A DNA stretch of 64,000 nucleotides from Anaerotruncus rubiinfantis. Lineage in GTDB: Bacteria; Bacillota; Clostridia; Oscillospirales; Ruminococcaceae. The position numbers were made by a program, and so were the translations under genes. Below are positions 18,169 to 26,470 of the stretch, in pieces (positions within the stretch are counted from its first letter, which is position 1; each line of letters begins with the position of its first letter). The stretch lies in the NCBI RefSeq assembly GCF_900078395.1, contig NZ_FKLA01000009.1:944614-1008613 (forward strand), written 5' to 3'. Below the pieces are notes generated by a model. That model saw only the letters and a program-made list of their open reading frames with translations. It did no database searches and was not told the DNA's origin.

Positions 18169-18460
18169 CTCAAAATCTTTAAATTAATCTTACACGTTCG
18201 CTTGCGATTTTTCCATATTCACTGGGCAAGGAATTTTTTGAAAATCATGTGCACACTGCACATTTCAAAACTTGTGGCGATTTTTACGATTTATTTTTGA
18301 GGTATTTTCAAATAAATTGATAAATTGACTAAAATACATGCTGGTGTTTGCACAATATTAACATTATTTTCATGAAAACAGCCTGAAATCAGAACGGAAG
18401 AAAAGATTTCTGCATTTAAATAGGGCAATGTGCTGAAGGGGACGGCGCATTTCTGGGCAG
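18169..18460. promoter_or_regulatory. AT-rich control region of the esterase-TRAP operon
   Basis: No gene. The stretch contains a 6+3+6 palindrome TGTGCA-CAC-TGCACA at 18248-18262, flanked by longer partly matching arms (TTTTGAAA on the left, TTTCAAAA on the right). This is a plausible repressor/activator site for the minus-strand operon. Several A/T-rich -10-like hexamers occur, but I cannot choose one. Confidence 0.5.
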
Positions 18461-18462
18461 AG

Positions 18463-18492
18463 AAAAAGGGCCTCCTTCAAGAGGCCCTTTTT
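18463..18492 (-). terminator. Intrinsic terminator of uxuA
   Basis: Stem AAAAAGGGCCTC / GAGGCCCTTTTT with a six-base loop and T-rich flanks on both strands. It lies just after the uxuA stop. Confidence 0.9.
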
Positions 18493-18520
18493 CGGGGATG
18501 GAAGCGGAACATCACTGCTT

Positions 18521-19555
18521 TCAGCCTTTTTCGAGCGCTTCCCAGATACCGGTCAGATAGCTCGCGCCCAGCGCACGGTCATAAAGCCCGTAGCCCGGGC
18601 GGCCGGTTTCGCCCCAGATCATACGCCCGTGGTCGGGCCGCAGATAGCCGTCAAACCGGTTTTTGTGCAGCGCCTTCATGACCCCGTAGATGTCCAGTGA
18701 ACCAGCTTCGGTATAGTGGGCGGATTCCTCAAAGCTTCCTTCGCCGACCAGTTTTACATTCCGCACATGCATGAAGTGGATGCGGCCCATGGAGGAATAT
18801 TTATCCACCAGGCGGACCACATCGTTTTGTGGGGAAGATCCGAGCGAACCGGTGCAGAGAGTCAGCCCGTTCTGAGGCCTGTCGGCCAGTTTGAGGAAGC
18901 GGTCGAGCCCCGCTTCGCCGGTGATGATGCGCGGCAGGCCGAAAATCGGCCACGGCGGGTCATCCGGATGGATCGCCATATTGACGCCGCATTCGGCGGC
19001 AACCGGGATAATTGCCTCGAGGAAATACTTCAGGTTGGCCCAGAGCCCTTCCTCGCCGAGCGCCTGGTAGGCGGCGATAAGCCCGCTCATCTCGCCGGTG
19101 GAATAGGAGGAATCCCAGCCGGGCAGGGCCAGTTTTGTGGGGTCCATTTTATCCACATCCTCCTTATAGTAGACCAGGGCGTTCGAACCGTCCGCAAGCT
19201 GCTGGTCAAGGCGGGAACGGGTCCAGTCAAAGACCGGCATAAAGTTATAGCAGATGCACCGGACGCCTGCCTTCCCAAGTTGGCGGATGTTTTCCCGGTA
19301 GGCTTCGATGTACCTGTCGCGGGAGGGCTTGCCGAGCTTGATATCCTCATGCACGGGCACACTTTCTATAACTTCAAAATGAAGGCCGGCATTCTCGACC
19401 TCCGCTTTAAGCGCCCGAATCTTCGCAGCCGGCCAGGCCTCGCCGACCGGCACGTCGTAAATTGCGGTGACGATGCTGTGCATAGTGGGGATCTGGCGGA
19501 TGTATTCGATTTTCACCGGGTCGTCCGCGCCGTACCACCGGAATGAAAGTTTCAT
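18521..19555 (-). CDS. uxuA: Mannonate dehydratase
   Basis: 344-residue TIM-barrel enzyme, Fe2+/Mn2+-dependent, converting D-mannonate to 2-keto-3-deoxygluconate. Family motifs: [38 protein letters not shown], the metal-ligand segment [37 protein letters not shown] and the C-terminal [16 protein letters not shown] 19555 (MKLSF) follows GGAGG; the frame further upstream has no start context. With UxuB it covers two consecutive hexuronate steps. No uxaC, kdgK or kdgA is in view. Confidence 0.96.
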   Translation of the reverse strand: MKLSFRWYGADDPVKIEYIRQIPTMHSIVTAIYDVPVGEAWPAAKIRALKAEVENAGLHFEVIESVPVHEDIKLGKPSRDRYIEAYRENIRQLGKAGVRCICYNFMPVFDWTRSRLDQQLADGSNALVYYKEDVDKMDPTKLALPGWDSSYSTGEMSGLIAAYQALGEEGLWANLKYFLEAIIPVAAECGVNMAIHPDDPPWPIFGLPRIITGEAGLDRFLKLADRPQNGLTLCTGSLGSSPQNDVVRLVDKYSSMGRIHFMHVRNVKLVGEGSFEESAHYTEAGSLDIYGVMKALHKNRFDGYLRPDHGRMIWGETGRPGYGLYDRALGASYLTGIWEALEKG

Positions 19556-19652
19556 GAAAATTCCTCCAGTTTTTAATGCTTCAAGAAAATTTTGCCCGGG
19601 ATCGCCCGCTTGATACGTGTGCCGAGCACATTTTTCGCTCTGTGGGAAAATA

Positions 19653-19690
19653 TCAAAATGAAACCATGATGTCATTTTGAATGTCATTTT
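19653..19690. promoter_or_regulatory. Candidate operator between uxuA and its divergent regulator
   Basis: Perfect 9-bp inverted repeat TCAAAATGA (19653-19661) and TCATTTTGA (19672-19680), spacer 10 bp. A third half-site repeats ATGTCATTTT at 19681-19690, 12 bp after the copy at 19669-19678. It is centred about 110 bp from the uxuA start and 125 bp from the regulator start, so it could serve both. Confidence 0.6.
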
Positions 19691-19801
19691 TCCGGCAGGG
19701 AATCAATTTTTAAATTCCTGATGGTAAAATAAATATGATTGGCGGGATGCGCAAAGGACCGGCCCATCCCGGAAACTGATGTGCCAAAAAAGGAGGAAGC
19801 C

Positions 19802-21529
19802 ATGGAATCATTGCTGATGAGCATTCAGGAACATGTCTCGAAATATGTGGAAATGGTCACCACTGTGTTCGATGTGCATGTGGATATCTCGGACAACCGC
19901 CTGCTGCGCGTGGCGGGCACCGGACGTTTCAACCGCATGATCGGCAGCCCGATGCTGCATAATGGCAACCTTTTCACCAAATGCATGGAGACCGGCGAAC
20001 GGATCTTTGTCAAGGACCCGGAAACCGACCAGATCTGCCGCGACTGCATCAACCGCCCGGTCTGCAAGGGGCAGTGTGAAATGGGCTTCCCAATCAAGCT
20101 TGACGGCGAAGTGCTCGGCGTGATCAGCATCGCGTCCTCCTCCCCGGATCAGTATGAGACGATCATGCGCAGCGCCGACAAGCTGACCCTTTTCATGGAG
20201 AATATCACCGACCTGATTGCCCTGAAAGCGCGGGAATACCAGGATCAGCGGCTGCAGGTCTACAACACCAAACTGCGGGAGAAACTGATCAACCTCATCA
20301 GTGACGGTGTCATGATTTTAAACGACAAGAATAAGATTTTATATATGAACAACCGCTGTGAGAAGATCCTCGACTGCAATCTGGCGCAGATTCAGTACCT
20401 GACCAAGATCAAGCAGTTTGCGATTGTCGAAAAAAGCGGACACAAAACCGATTCGGCTGATTTCATGGTGCGTATCCGTGCAAAACGGATCCGTCTGACC
20501 GGCGTCATACATAATGTAAACGGTGTGAACGAAGGGGAGATCAATAAGGTATTCATCTTCACAGATATCAAGACGCTGCATGAAAACCTTACTCAGAGCG
20601 ATATGCAGCAGCAGTATAATTTTGATTACCTGATCGGGGAAAGTCCGTCCTTCCTCGAAGCGGTTTCCGCCTGCAAGGCGACCGCCTACAGCCCGAATCC
20701 GGTGCTGCTGATGGGCGAGCCGGGGTCCGGCAAGGAGATGTACGCCCGCGCCATCCACAATGAAAGCATCCGCCGCAACAACCAGTTTATCCGTCTGACG
20801 CATGGATCGGCGGTCGAGGAGCTGATTGAGAAAGCGGTCTTTGACCGGGAACAGGTTCAGGCGGGCGACGTGCAGGTGAAAAATGAATTGCTTGAGGGCA
20901 ATACCTTATATATAGATGAGGTCGGAGACCTGAGCCTTGCCAATCAGGTGATCCTGCTCACCGTTATCCAGAACAGCAAATTCAACAACACCAAGGTCAT
21001 CTGCGGCTCCTCTAAGGATCTGCGGCAGATGTCCCAAAAGGGCGAATTCAAGCCAGAACTTTTTTACGCGCTGGAGGTTTACACCGTCCAGATCCCGCCG
21101 ATGCGCACCCGCGGCCGGGATATCCTGCTGTTTGTGGACTACTATCTTGAAAAATGCAATGCGGACGCGAACAAGCGGATCACCTTTTCCAAGGAAGTGC
21201 GCGGGATGTTCCTCGATTACTCCTGGAAAGGGAATATCCGTGAGATCGAAAACGTGGTGTCCTATGTCGTGGAACAGATGGACAGCCAGGCCACCGAAGT
21301 GACGGCGGAGAATATGCCGCCACTGATCCTGCAGCGGCTGCGCGACGACAAGAAAGACGCCTACAACCTTGCAAACGCAGAGAAGGAACTGATCCTCAAA
21401 GCGCTCAACGACTTCGGAAACTCCTCACGCTCAAAATCACGGGTGGCCAAGGAGCTGGGTATTTCCAACGCGACCCTTTACCGCAAGCTCAAGCAGTACC
21501 GCATCCAGCAGAACACACTGTTTGAATAG
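19802..21529 (+). CDS. AAA+ enhancer-binding-type regulator lacking the GAFTGA loop
   Basis: 575 residues. The N-terminal sensory domain has four closely spaced cysteines in CRDCINRPVCKGQC (about residues 79-92), compatible with a PocR-like or Fe-S/metal-binding sensor. A PAS-like domain follows (ISDGVMILNDKNKILYMNNRCEKIL, about 165-260). The AAA+ domain has Walker A GEPGSGKE (~305-312), Walker B NTLYIDEVGDL (~367) and arginine-finger region MRTRGRDI. A C-terminal Fis-type HTH ends with SRVAKELGISNATLYRKLKQY. Where NtrC-like proteins carry GAFTGA, this one reads AVFDREQVQAGDVQ, so sigma-54 contact is doubtful. Divergent from uxuA. Confidence 0.88.
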   Translation: MESLLMSIQEHVSKYVEMVTTVFDVHVDISDNRLLRVAGTGRFNRMIGSPMLHNGNLFTKCMETGERIFVKDPETDQICRDCINRPVCKGQCEMGFPIKLDGEVLGVISIASSSPDQYETIMRSADKLTLFMENITDLIALKAREYQDQRLQVYNTKLREKLINLISDGVMILNDKNKILYMNNRCEKILDCNLAQIQYLTKIKQFAIVEKSGHKTDSADFMVRIRAKRIRLTGVIHNVNGVNEGEINKVFIFTDIKTLHENLTQSDMQQQYNFDYLIGESPSFLEAVSACKATAYSPNPVLLMGEPGSGKEMYARAIHNESIRRNNQFIRLTHGSAVEELIEKAVFDREQVQAGDVQVKNELLEGNTLYIDEVGDLSLANQVILLTVIQNSKFNNTKVICGSSKDLRQMSQKGEFKPELFYALEVYTVQIPPMRTRGRDILLFVDYYLEKCNADANKRITFSKEVRGMFLDYSWKGNIREIENVVSYVVEQMDSQATEVTAENMPPLILQRLRDDKKDAYNLANAEKELILKALNDFGNSSRSKSRVAKELGISNATLYRKLKQYRIQQNTLFE

Positions 21530-21559
21530 CGGGAATCCATTTTATCGGGGGAACGACGA

Positions 21560-22210
21560 TTGACAACGGTTTATCTGGTTCGCCATGGGACGACGGACTT
21601 CAATGTATACGGGAAATTCCAGGGCTCGATGGATGTGCCGCTCAACGCGTTGGGGCTCGAACAGGCCCGGTACCTGGGCGTTCGCTTCCGGGAGGTTCCG
21701 CTCGACGCGGTTTATTCGAGCCCGCTTTGCCGGGCGCTGCGGACGGCGGAAGGAATCTGTGCGCACCACGCCCTTTCCCCAATCCTGTGCGAGGGACTCA
21801 GGGAGATCGACGGCGGTTTGCTTGAGGGCCGTACCGGCGAGGAGAATCTTCGGCGCTTCCCACTGGAGATGGCCGCGCTGCGCGACCGGCCGTCGCGCTT
21901 CGCGGCGCCGCAGGGGGAAAGCGCGCGGCAGGTCTATGACCGGGTGGTCGCCGCAATCACTGGGATCGTGGCGGAGAACCCGGGCGGAACATTGGCGGTG
22001 GTTGCGCACGGGTTTGTCATCCAGACCTATATCAGCTACGCCCGCAGGGAACCGTTTGAAACTTTCCGCCGGTTTATTGTGGGCAACACGGCGGTGAGCA
22101 AGCTTTGCTATGAGCGGCCGGGGGAACCGGAGCTGCTTTACTGCGGGGACGACAGTCATCTTCCGGAGCAGCTGCGGTTTGTGGTGGCGACCAATTTCCT
22201 CAAAAAGTGA
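21560..22210 (+). CDS. Histidine phosphatase family protein (phosphoglycerate mutase-like)
   Basis: 216 residues. The RHG motif in YLVRHGTTDFN supplies the phospho-accepting histidine; FQGSMDVPLNALGLEQARYLG, VYSSPLCRALRTAEGI, the proton-donor region LREIDGGLLEGRTGEE and VVAHGFVIQTYI complete the active site. The TTG start at 21560 follows a GGGGGA ribosome site. Substrate is unpredictable: broad-specificity phosphatase, alpha-ribazole phosphatase or similar. It lies 30 bp after the regulator and may be co-transcribed with it. Confidence 0.9.
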   Translation: MTTVYLVRHGTTDFNVYGKFQGSMDVPLNALGLEQARYLGVRFREVPLDAVYSSPLCRALRTAEGICAHHALSPILCEGLREIDGGLLEGRTGEENLRRFPLEMAALRDRPSRFAAPQGESARQVYDRVVAAITGIVAENPGGTLAVVAHGFVIQTYISYARREPFETFRRFIVGNTAVSKLCYERPGEPELLYCGDDSHLPEQLRFVVATNFLKK

Positions 22211-22328
22211 GCGCGGATGGAGGACATCTGTTCTTTCATGAAATCCTCTGTATGAAACAATTTGGGGAAAGCGGTGTGGAGCCATTTTATGAAAACCGCA
22301 GTCTTTTAGCAAAAATGTAAGATGCTGG

Positions 22329-22357
22329 TTGCTTTTTCATCACATTTGTATTATAAT
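22329..22357 (+). promoter_or_regulatory. Promoter of the candidate small RNA
   Basis: TTGCTT (22329-22334), 17-bp spacer, TATAAT (22352-22357). Confidence 0.7.
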
Positions 22358-22363
22358 TTAGCT

Positions 22364-22505
22364 AAATCCAAAAGCAGGAACCGATACAATGTCTGGGAGT
22401 CTTGTTGACTCTCAAGGGTGGGCCTGATGAAAACAATTGTACAGAGAAAATGAAATGGATTGGCAAAGGCGCTATGATGGGGGAATTTTATCATAACGCC
22501 TTTCT
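22364..22505 (+). ncRNA. Candidate structured small RNA (~140 nt), family not recognised
   Basis: Begins about 7 bp after a good -10 and ends at an intrinsic terminator whose stem pairs AAAGGCG-C-TATGAT with ATCATA-A-CGCCTTT (22465-22503), followed by CTTTG. In between, GAGTC/GACTC can form a short hairpin near 22398-22414, and ACAAT/ATTGT can pair over a longer distance. No start codon has a ribosome site. It is not obviously 6S, SRP, tmRNA or RNase P RNA. Confidence 0.5.
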
Positions 22506-22642
22506 TTGTATATAGTGCCTGCATTGGGCATATGGATTTGTACAGGTCGCTGTGCACGGTTGTATCAAAATGATATGGTCATTTCAAATCCGAAAGATTT
22601 CAGAAGGGTAAATTGGAATTTTGCCAGATTTAGGATTGACGA

Positions 22643-22672
22643 TTGCAAATGGCTGGCTGCATTTTATATAAT
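22643..22672 (+). promoter_or_regulatory. Putative promoter of the second TRAP operon
   Basis: TTGCAA (22643-22648), 18-bp spacer, TATAAT (22667-22672). An inverted repeat TTTTGTA-N8-TACAAAA at 22718-22739 lies about 45 bp downstream and could be a roadblock repressor site. The leader to dctM would be about 540 nt. Confidence 0.55.
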
Positions 22673-23220
22673 ATCGTTGTTGAAAGCGGAAAGTTTTTTG
22701 TGAGGAATGCAGGTTTGTTTTGTAGCGTATGATACAAAAATACAAAACTGTAGGAAACCATGCACGAATCCACAGCTGCTGATGGCAACGAAACGGTATC
22801 CTTGATTTCCGAAGAAATCCCCGTCCCCCAATAACGTACCGGCGTGGGGCGGCGGTTTTCCGATATCAGCATCCGCTTAAGATCTTGCGCGTCCGGCGGC
22901 TACGCCCGTCGGGAGATCCCATCCAATTCCGGAGAGGAGGGACTAGATTTCAATTCGTTTTTGTGTCCGCCGGCCCGGCAGTTCGGGAGCGGAACGCCAA
23001 TAAAGCGAACGGGGATGGGCGCGCAGTGCATCCAAAAAATCTGGCCGACGGTATGCGGCCGCTCCTTGCCGCGCGAACGCACAGGAAGGCGGAAGGCCGC
23101 TTGGGCCTGAAGTCTGAAATTAGGTGCAGGTTCGCGTGCTTGGCCGGAAACCGGAGGGGCTTGTGCTTCCGAGGGCGTACCGGCAATTACGGGGTGTAGA
23201 AAAAATATGGAGGTGTTTTC

Positions 23221-24498
23221 ATGGAATTGACCGTCCTGATTTGTTGCTTCTTTTTCCTCATGATCATTGGACTTCCAATCGCTTACAACCTGATTATCAG
23301 CTGTCTTGCGTACCTGCTCGTATCAAACCTGCCGATCATCCTGATCGTCCAGCGTATGTACGAGGGTATGAGCAGCTTCTCTTTCCTGGCTGTCCCGTTC
23401 TTTGTTTTGACCGGGCAGTTTATGCTGAAGGGCAGGCTGCTGGAAGCGCTGATTGATTTCGTCAATGTGTTTTTCGGACGCGCCAAAGGCGCGATTGCGA
23501 TCGTCACCATCGGCGCGAGCCTGCTGATGGGTTCGATCGTTGGACTTGCAGTTGCGTCGGCAGCTTCGCTGGGTGTTTTCCTGATCCCGATGATGATCAA
23601 GGAAAAATACAGCCCCGCGTTCTCCGCTGCGGTCATGTCCTCAGCTTCCCTGCTCGGCCCGATCATGCCGCCGAGCGTTTTGATGATCATGTACTGCATG
23701 GCGGTCGGAAGAACGTCCATCGCAGGCGTCTTTATGACCGCGATCGTCCCGGCGATCATGATTGCCGGCGGCGAAATGATCATCGCATGGTTCATTTCCA
23801 AGAAACGTAATTACCCGAGCTACCACAAGACCACCGGCAAAGAGAAGATGCAGGCAACCTGGAAAGCGCTGCCTTCGCTGCTGCTGCCGGTTATCATCCT
23901 TGGCGGTATCTTCGGCGGCGTGTTCAGCATCACCGAAGCTTCGGCGGTTGCGGCGCTGTACAGTGGTTTCTTGGCGTTCTTCGTCAACAAAGCTGCAAAG
24001 CTTCATGATATCCCGGAAATTTTCCGCGAGGCGGCGCTCACCTCCGGCCTGGTCCTGCTTTTGGCGGGCGCCGGAAGCGTTATGTCCTGGGCAATCGCGA
24101 GCGAGCGCGTGCTCGATTACATCATTGGACCGCTTTCCCAGATGCCTCCGTGGGTATTCCTGCTGCTGGTCAACGTTGTGCTTTTGATCTGCGGATGCTT
24201 TATGGATGACTATGCGTCCATCGTCATCCTGGCCCCGATCATTGCGCCGGTTGCATGGCAGCTTGGCATCCACCCGCTGCACATTGCGGTCATCGTCTGC
24301 ATCAACCTGGTGGTTGGTCTTGCGACGCCGCCGTTCGGCATCACGCTCTTTGTCACCAGCCCGATTGCGGGCGTAAAACTGGAGGAGACGGTAAAGGAAG
24401 CGATTCCTTTCCTGGTCGTAACGATCGGATCATTGCTCTTGGTCACGTTCGTTCCGGATATCTGCCTCTTCCTGCCGCGCCTGACAGGGTATGCATAA
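23221..24498 (+). CDS. TRAP transporter large permease (DctM type), second system
   Basis: 425-residue polytopic permease starting MELTVLICCFFFLMIIGLP. DctM blocks: LAVPFFVLTGQFMLKGRLLEALIDF, LLGPIMPPSVLMIMYCMAVG, FGGVFSITEASAVAALYSGF and INLVVGLATPPFGITLFV. The gene order M-P-Q differs from the esterase-linked system, and the two sets are clearly distinct paralogues. A ribosome site (GGAGG) precedes the ATG. Substrate unknown; the LarA-family gene downstream makes a 2-hydroxy acid a reasonable guess. Confidence 0.95.
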   Translation: MELTVLICCFFFLMIIGLPIAYNLIISCLAYLLVSNLPIILIVQRMYEGMSSFSFLAVPFFVLTGQFMLKGRLLEALIDFVNVFFGRAKGAIAIVTIGASLLMGSIVGLAVASAASLGVFLIPMMIKEKYSPAFSAAVMSSASLLGPIMPPSVLMIMYCMAVGRTSIAGVFMTAIVPAIMIAGGEMIIAWFISKKRNYPSYHKTTGKEKMQATWKALPSLLLPVIILGGIFGGVFSITEASAVAALYSGFLAFFVNKAAKLHDIPEIFREAALTSGLVLLLAGAGSVMSWAIASERVLDYIIGPLSQMPPWVFLLLVNVVLLICGCFMDDYASIVILAPIIAPVAWQLGIHPLHIAVIVCINLVVGLATPPFGITLFVTSPIAGVKLEETVKEAIPFLVVTIGSLLLVTFVPDICLFLPRLTGYA

Positions 24499-24554
24499 AC
24501 CCCCAATATTCAAGAGTCCACCAAATTCCGATGTAAATTTAAGGAGGTTGCTTC

Positions 24555-25658
24555 ATGTTGAAGGGTAAAAAAATGTTCGTTCGGGTTCTCTGCCTGACCA
24601 TGTGCCTTGCGCTGGCGCTCCTGGCCGGCTGCGGCGGCAGTGAGAATGCGTCGTCGGCTGCTCCTGCGGGTGATTCCGCTGCTCCTTCCACCACTCCGGA
24701 CCTTGGAAAGGTCAGCATCCGTATTTCTGCGTGTAACTCCCTCGAGCATCCCCAGACCCTGGGCCTGCTGGTTATGAAAGATTATGTTGAATCCAAGACC
24801 GGCGGCAACGTTTCGGTTGAAGTTTTCCCGAACTCTCAGCTGGGCGCGGAGCGCGAGTCTGTTGAGCAGGTTAAGAACGGCACGCTGGAAATGGCGACCG
24901 CTTCGATCGGCCCGATCACGACTTTCTGCGATAAGTTCATGGTTCTGGATATCCCGTTCATGTTCGACAGCTATGAAGAAGCTTGGATGGTTCTTGACAG
25001 CCAGGCTGGCTGGGATCTGTTCAATCAGCTTGAGGCTGAAAACCTGAAGGGCCTTGCCTGGATGGAAAACGGCTTCCGCCATGTCACCAACTCGGTGAAA
25101 CCGATCAACTCGGTCGCAGATTTCAAAGGCCTGAAGATCCGTACCATGGAAGCTCCGATGCACATGGCCAACTTCCAGGCGCTCGGCGCAAACCCGACTC
25201 CGGTTCCGTTCTCCGAACTCTACATGGCGATGAGCCAGAAGATCGTTGACGGCCAGGAGAACCCGCTCGCCAACATCTGGGACCTCAAGATGAACGAAGT
25301 CCAGAAGTATGTCACTCTTTCCAAACATCTGTATGACTCGATGCCGCTGGTTACCAACCTTGAGTGGTACAACAAGCTGCCGAGCGAATATCAGACTGTT
25401 ATTTCCGAAGGCGCTCTGTTGGGCCAGAACTACAGCCGCTTTGTCAATGCTGCCCGTGAAGAAGCGATCATTGCGAAGCTGACTGATCTTGGCATGGAAT
25501 TCAATGAGCTCTCTCCGGAAGCGAAAGCTGAGATGGTTTCGATCTCCCAGACCACCGTTTCGGATAAGGTCAAAGCGGAAATCGGTGAGGATTATGTCAA
25601 CAAGTTCATGGATGCCATGAATGCCGCGAAAGCGGAAATCCTGCTGGGCGTTGAATAA
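24555..25658 (+). CDS. TRAP transporter substrate-binding lipoprotein (DctP type), second system
   Basis: 367 residues. Lipobox LALLAGC near residue 22, a Ser/Ala/Pro linker, then DctP motifs: VEVFPNSQLGAERESVEQV, ATASIGPITTFC, IPFMFDSYEEA, the arginine segment FKGLKIRTMEAP, MSQKIVDGQENPLANIWD and the family closing helices. AAGGAGG precedes the ATG. Codon use is more regular than its neighbours (for example GCT and GTT in runs), consistent with high expression. No terminator lies before dctQ. Confidence 0.95.
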   Translation: MLKGKKMFVRVLCLTMCLALALLAGCGGSENASSAAPAGDSAAPSTTPDLGKVSIRISACNSLEHPQTLGLLVMKDYVESKTGGNVSVEVFPNSQLGAERESVEQVKNGTLEMATASIGPITTFCDKFMVLDIPFMFDSYEEAWMVLDSQAGWDLFNQLEAENLKGLAWMENGFRHVTNSVKPINSVADFKGLKIRTMEAPMHMANFQALGANPTPVPFSELYMAMSQKIVDGQENPLANIWDLKMNEVQKYVTLSKHLYDSMPLVTNLEWYNKLPSEYQTVISEGALLGQNYSRFVNAAREEAIIAKLTDLGMEFNELSPEAKAEMVSISQTTVSDKVKAEIGEDYVNKFMDAMNAAKAEILLGVE

Positions 25659-25712
25659 TTAATCGCAAGGAAGACCAATTTCGGTACTCCCGCGCGGATA
25701 GGAGGGGTTTGT

Positions 25713-26201
25713 ATGGTGACGAAATTAGATCCTATTGTCAACAAGATTGGCAAGTTCATCCTTGCCATTATCACAGCGATCGGCTGTGTTATGCTGGTGG
25801 TTTCCTGGACACACGTTTTTTGCCGGTATGTGCTTGGAAGCTCGCTGACCTGGTCGGAGGAGTTCCTGAAGATCACGCTGGTGTGGTTCTGCATGCTGAG
25901 CGCGACCGTTATTTCCCAGAGCAGGGAACATATCGGAATCGTTATCTTTAAGGAAATGATGCCGAAAAAGATCCAGAAAATGTGTGAATATTTCTCCCAG
26001 TTTTTAATGCTGGCCGCCTCGATTCTGGTTTGCATTGTGGGAATCGTCCTGCTGATTAAAACCGCAGGACAGACCACCCCGGCTTTGCGTTGGCCGATCG
26101 GCATTGGCTATTCCGCCGTCCCGATTTCCTTTGGACTGATGGCTTTCTATGAGGTTCGCAACCTCTGGGCGGACATCAAGAGCAAAAAAGCGGAAGCCTG
26201 A
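25713..26201 (+). CDS. TRAP transporter small permease (DctQ type), second system
   Basis: 162 residues, four hydrophobic helices, hallmark LTWSEEFLKITLVWFCML after the first helix (residues ~17-40). ATG follows AGGAGGGG. Last gene of the M-P-Q operon; a strong terminator follows at once. Confidence 0.93.
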   Translation: MVTKLDPIVNKIGKFILAIITAIGCVMLVVSWTHVFCRYVLGSSLTWSEEFLKITLVWFCMLSATVISQSREHIGIVIFKEMMPKKIQKMCEYFSQFLMLAASILVCIVGIVLLIKTAGQTTPALRWPIGIGYSAVPISFGLMAFYEVRNLWADIKSKKAEA

Positions 26202-26213
26202 CAAAACCAACAT

Positions 26214-26256
26214 AAAATCCTCCCAAAGCGAATTTCGCTTTGGGAGGATTTTTCTT
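26214..26256 (+). terminator. Intrinsic terminator of the second TRAP operon
   Basis: Stem AAATCCTCCCAAAGCGAA / TTCGCTTTGGGAGGATTT followed by TTCTTTT. Confidence 0.95.
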
Positions 26257-26390
26257 TTAATTTATGATAGAATGAAACAGGAGGGCGGGTTGAAAGATTC
26301 ACGTGTTTTCTCAAAATGATTCGATTGAAGCGAAGTGAGAACAAATTGGAAAGCGGCCTGGTGCGATTCGCGGGTTTCCAGAGCATTTCA

Positions 26391-26419
26391 TTGCAGACGG
26401 CGGACAGCTCTGATAAAAT
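26391..26419 (+). promoter_or_regulatory. Promoter of the LarA-family gene
   Basis: TTGCAG (26391-26396), 17-bp spacer, TAAAAT (26414-26419), about 50 bp before the start codon. Confidence 0.7.
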
Positions 26420-26470
26420 GAAAGTGGGAAGTCGTCTGCGACAGATTGAAATGCAAGGAGGAGATCAACT

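Larger units (their letters stand above)
22211..23220. other. 1-kb gene-free stretch with a candidate sRNA, a promoter and an operator-like repeat
   Basis: No ORF here has a ribosome site plus coding-like composition. The left part holds a promoter-to-terminator unit (22329-22505). The middle has a second promoter (22643-22672) and an inverted repeat TTTTGTA-N8-TACAAAA (22718-22739). The right part, about 22830-23200, is GC-rich and becomes the long leader of the downstream TRAP operon, with no structure I recognise. Confidence 0.6.

Noticed and set aside
19556..19801. Sigma-54 (-24/-12) promoter for uxuA
   Set aside because: I looked for GG-N10-GC; the closest match has 12 bases between, and the regulator lacks the sigma-54 contact loop.
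22844..23199. Small ORFs in the leader of the second TRAP operon
   Set aside because: Several overlapping frames are open because of composition; none has a ribosome site or recognisable sequence.
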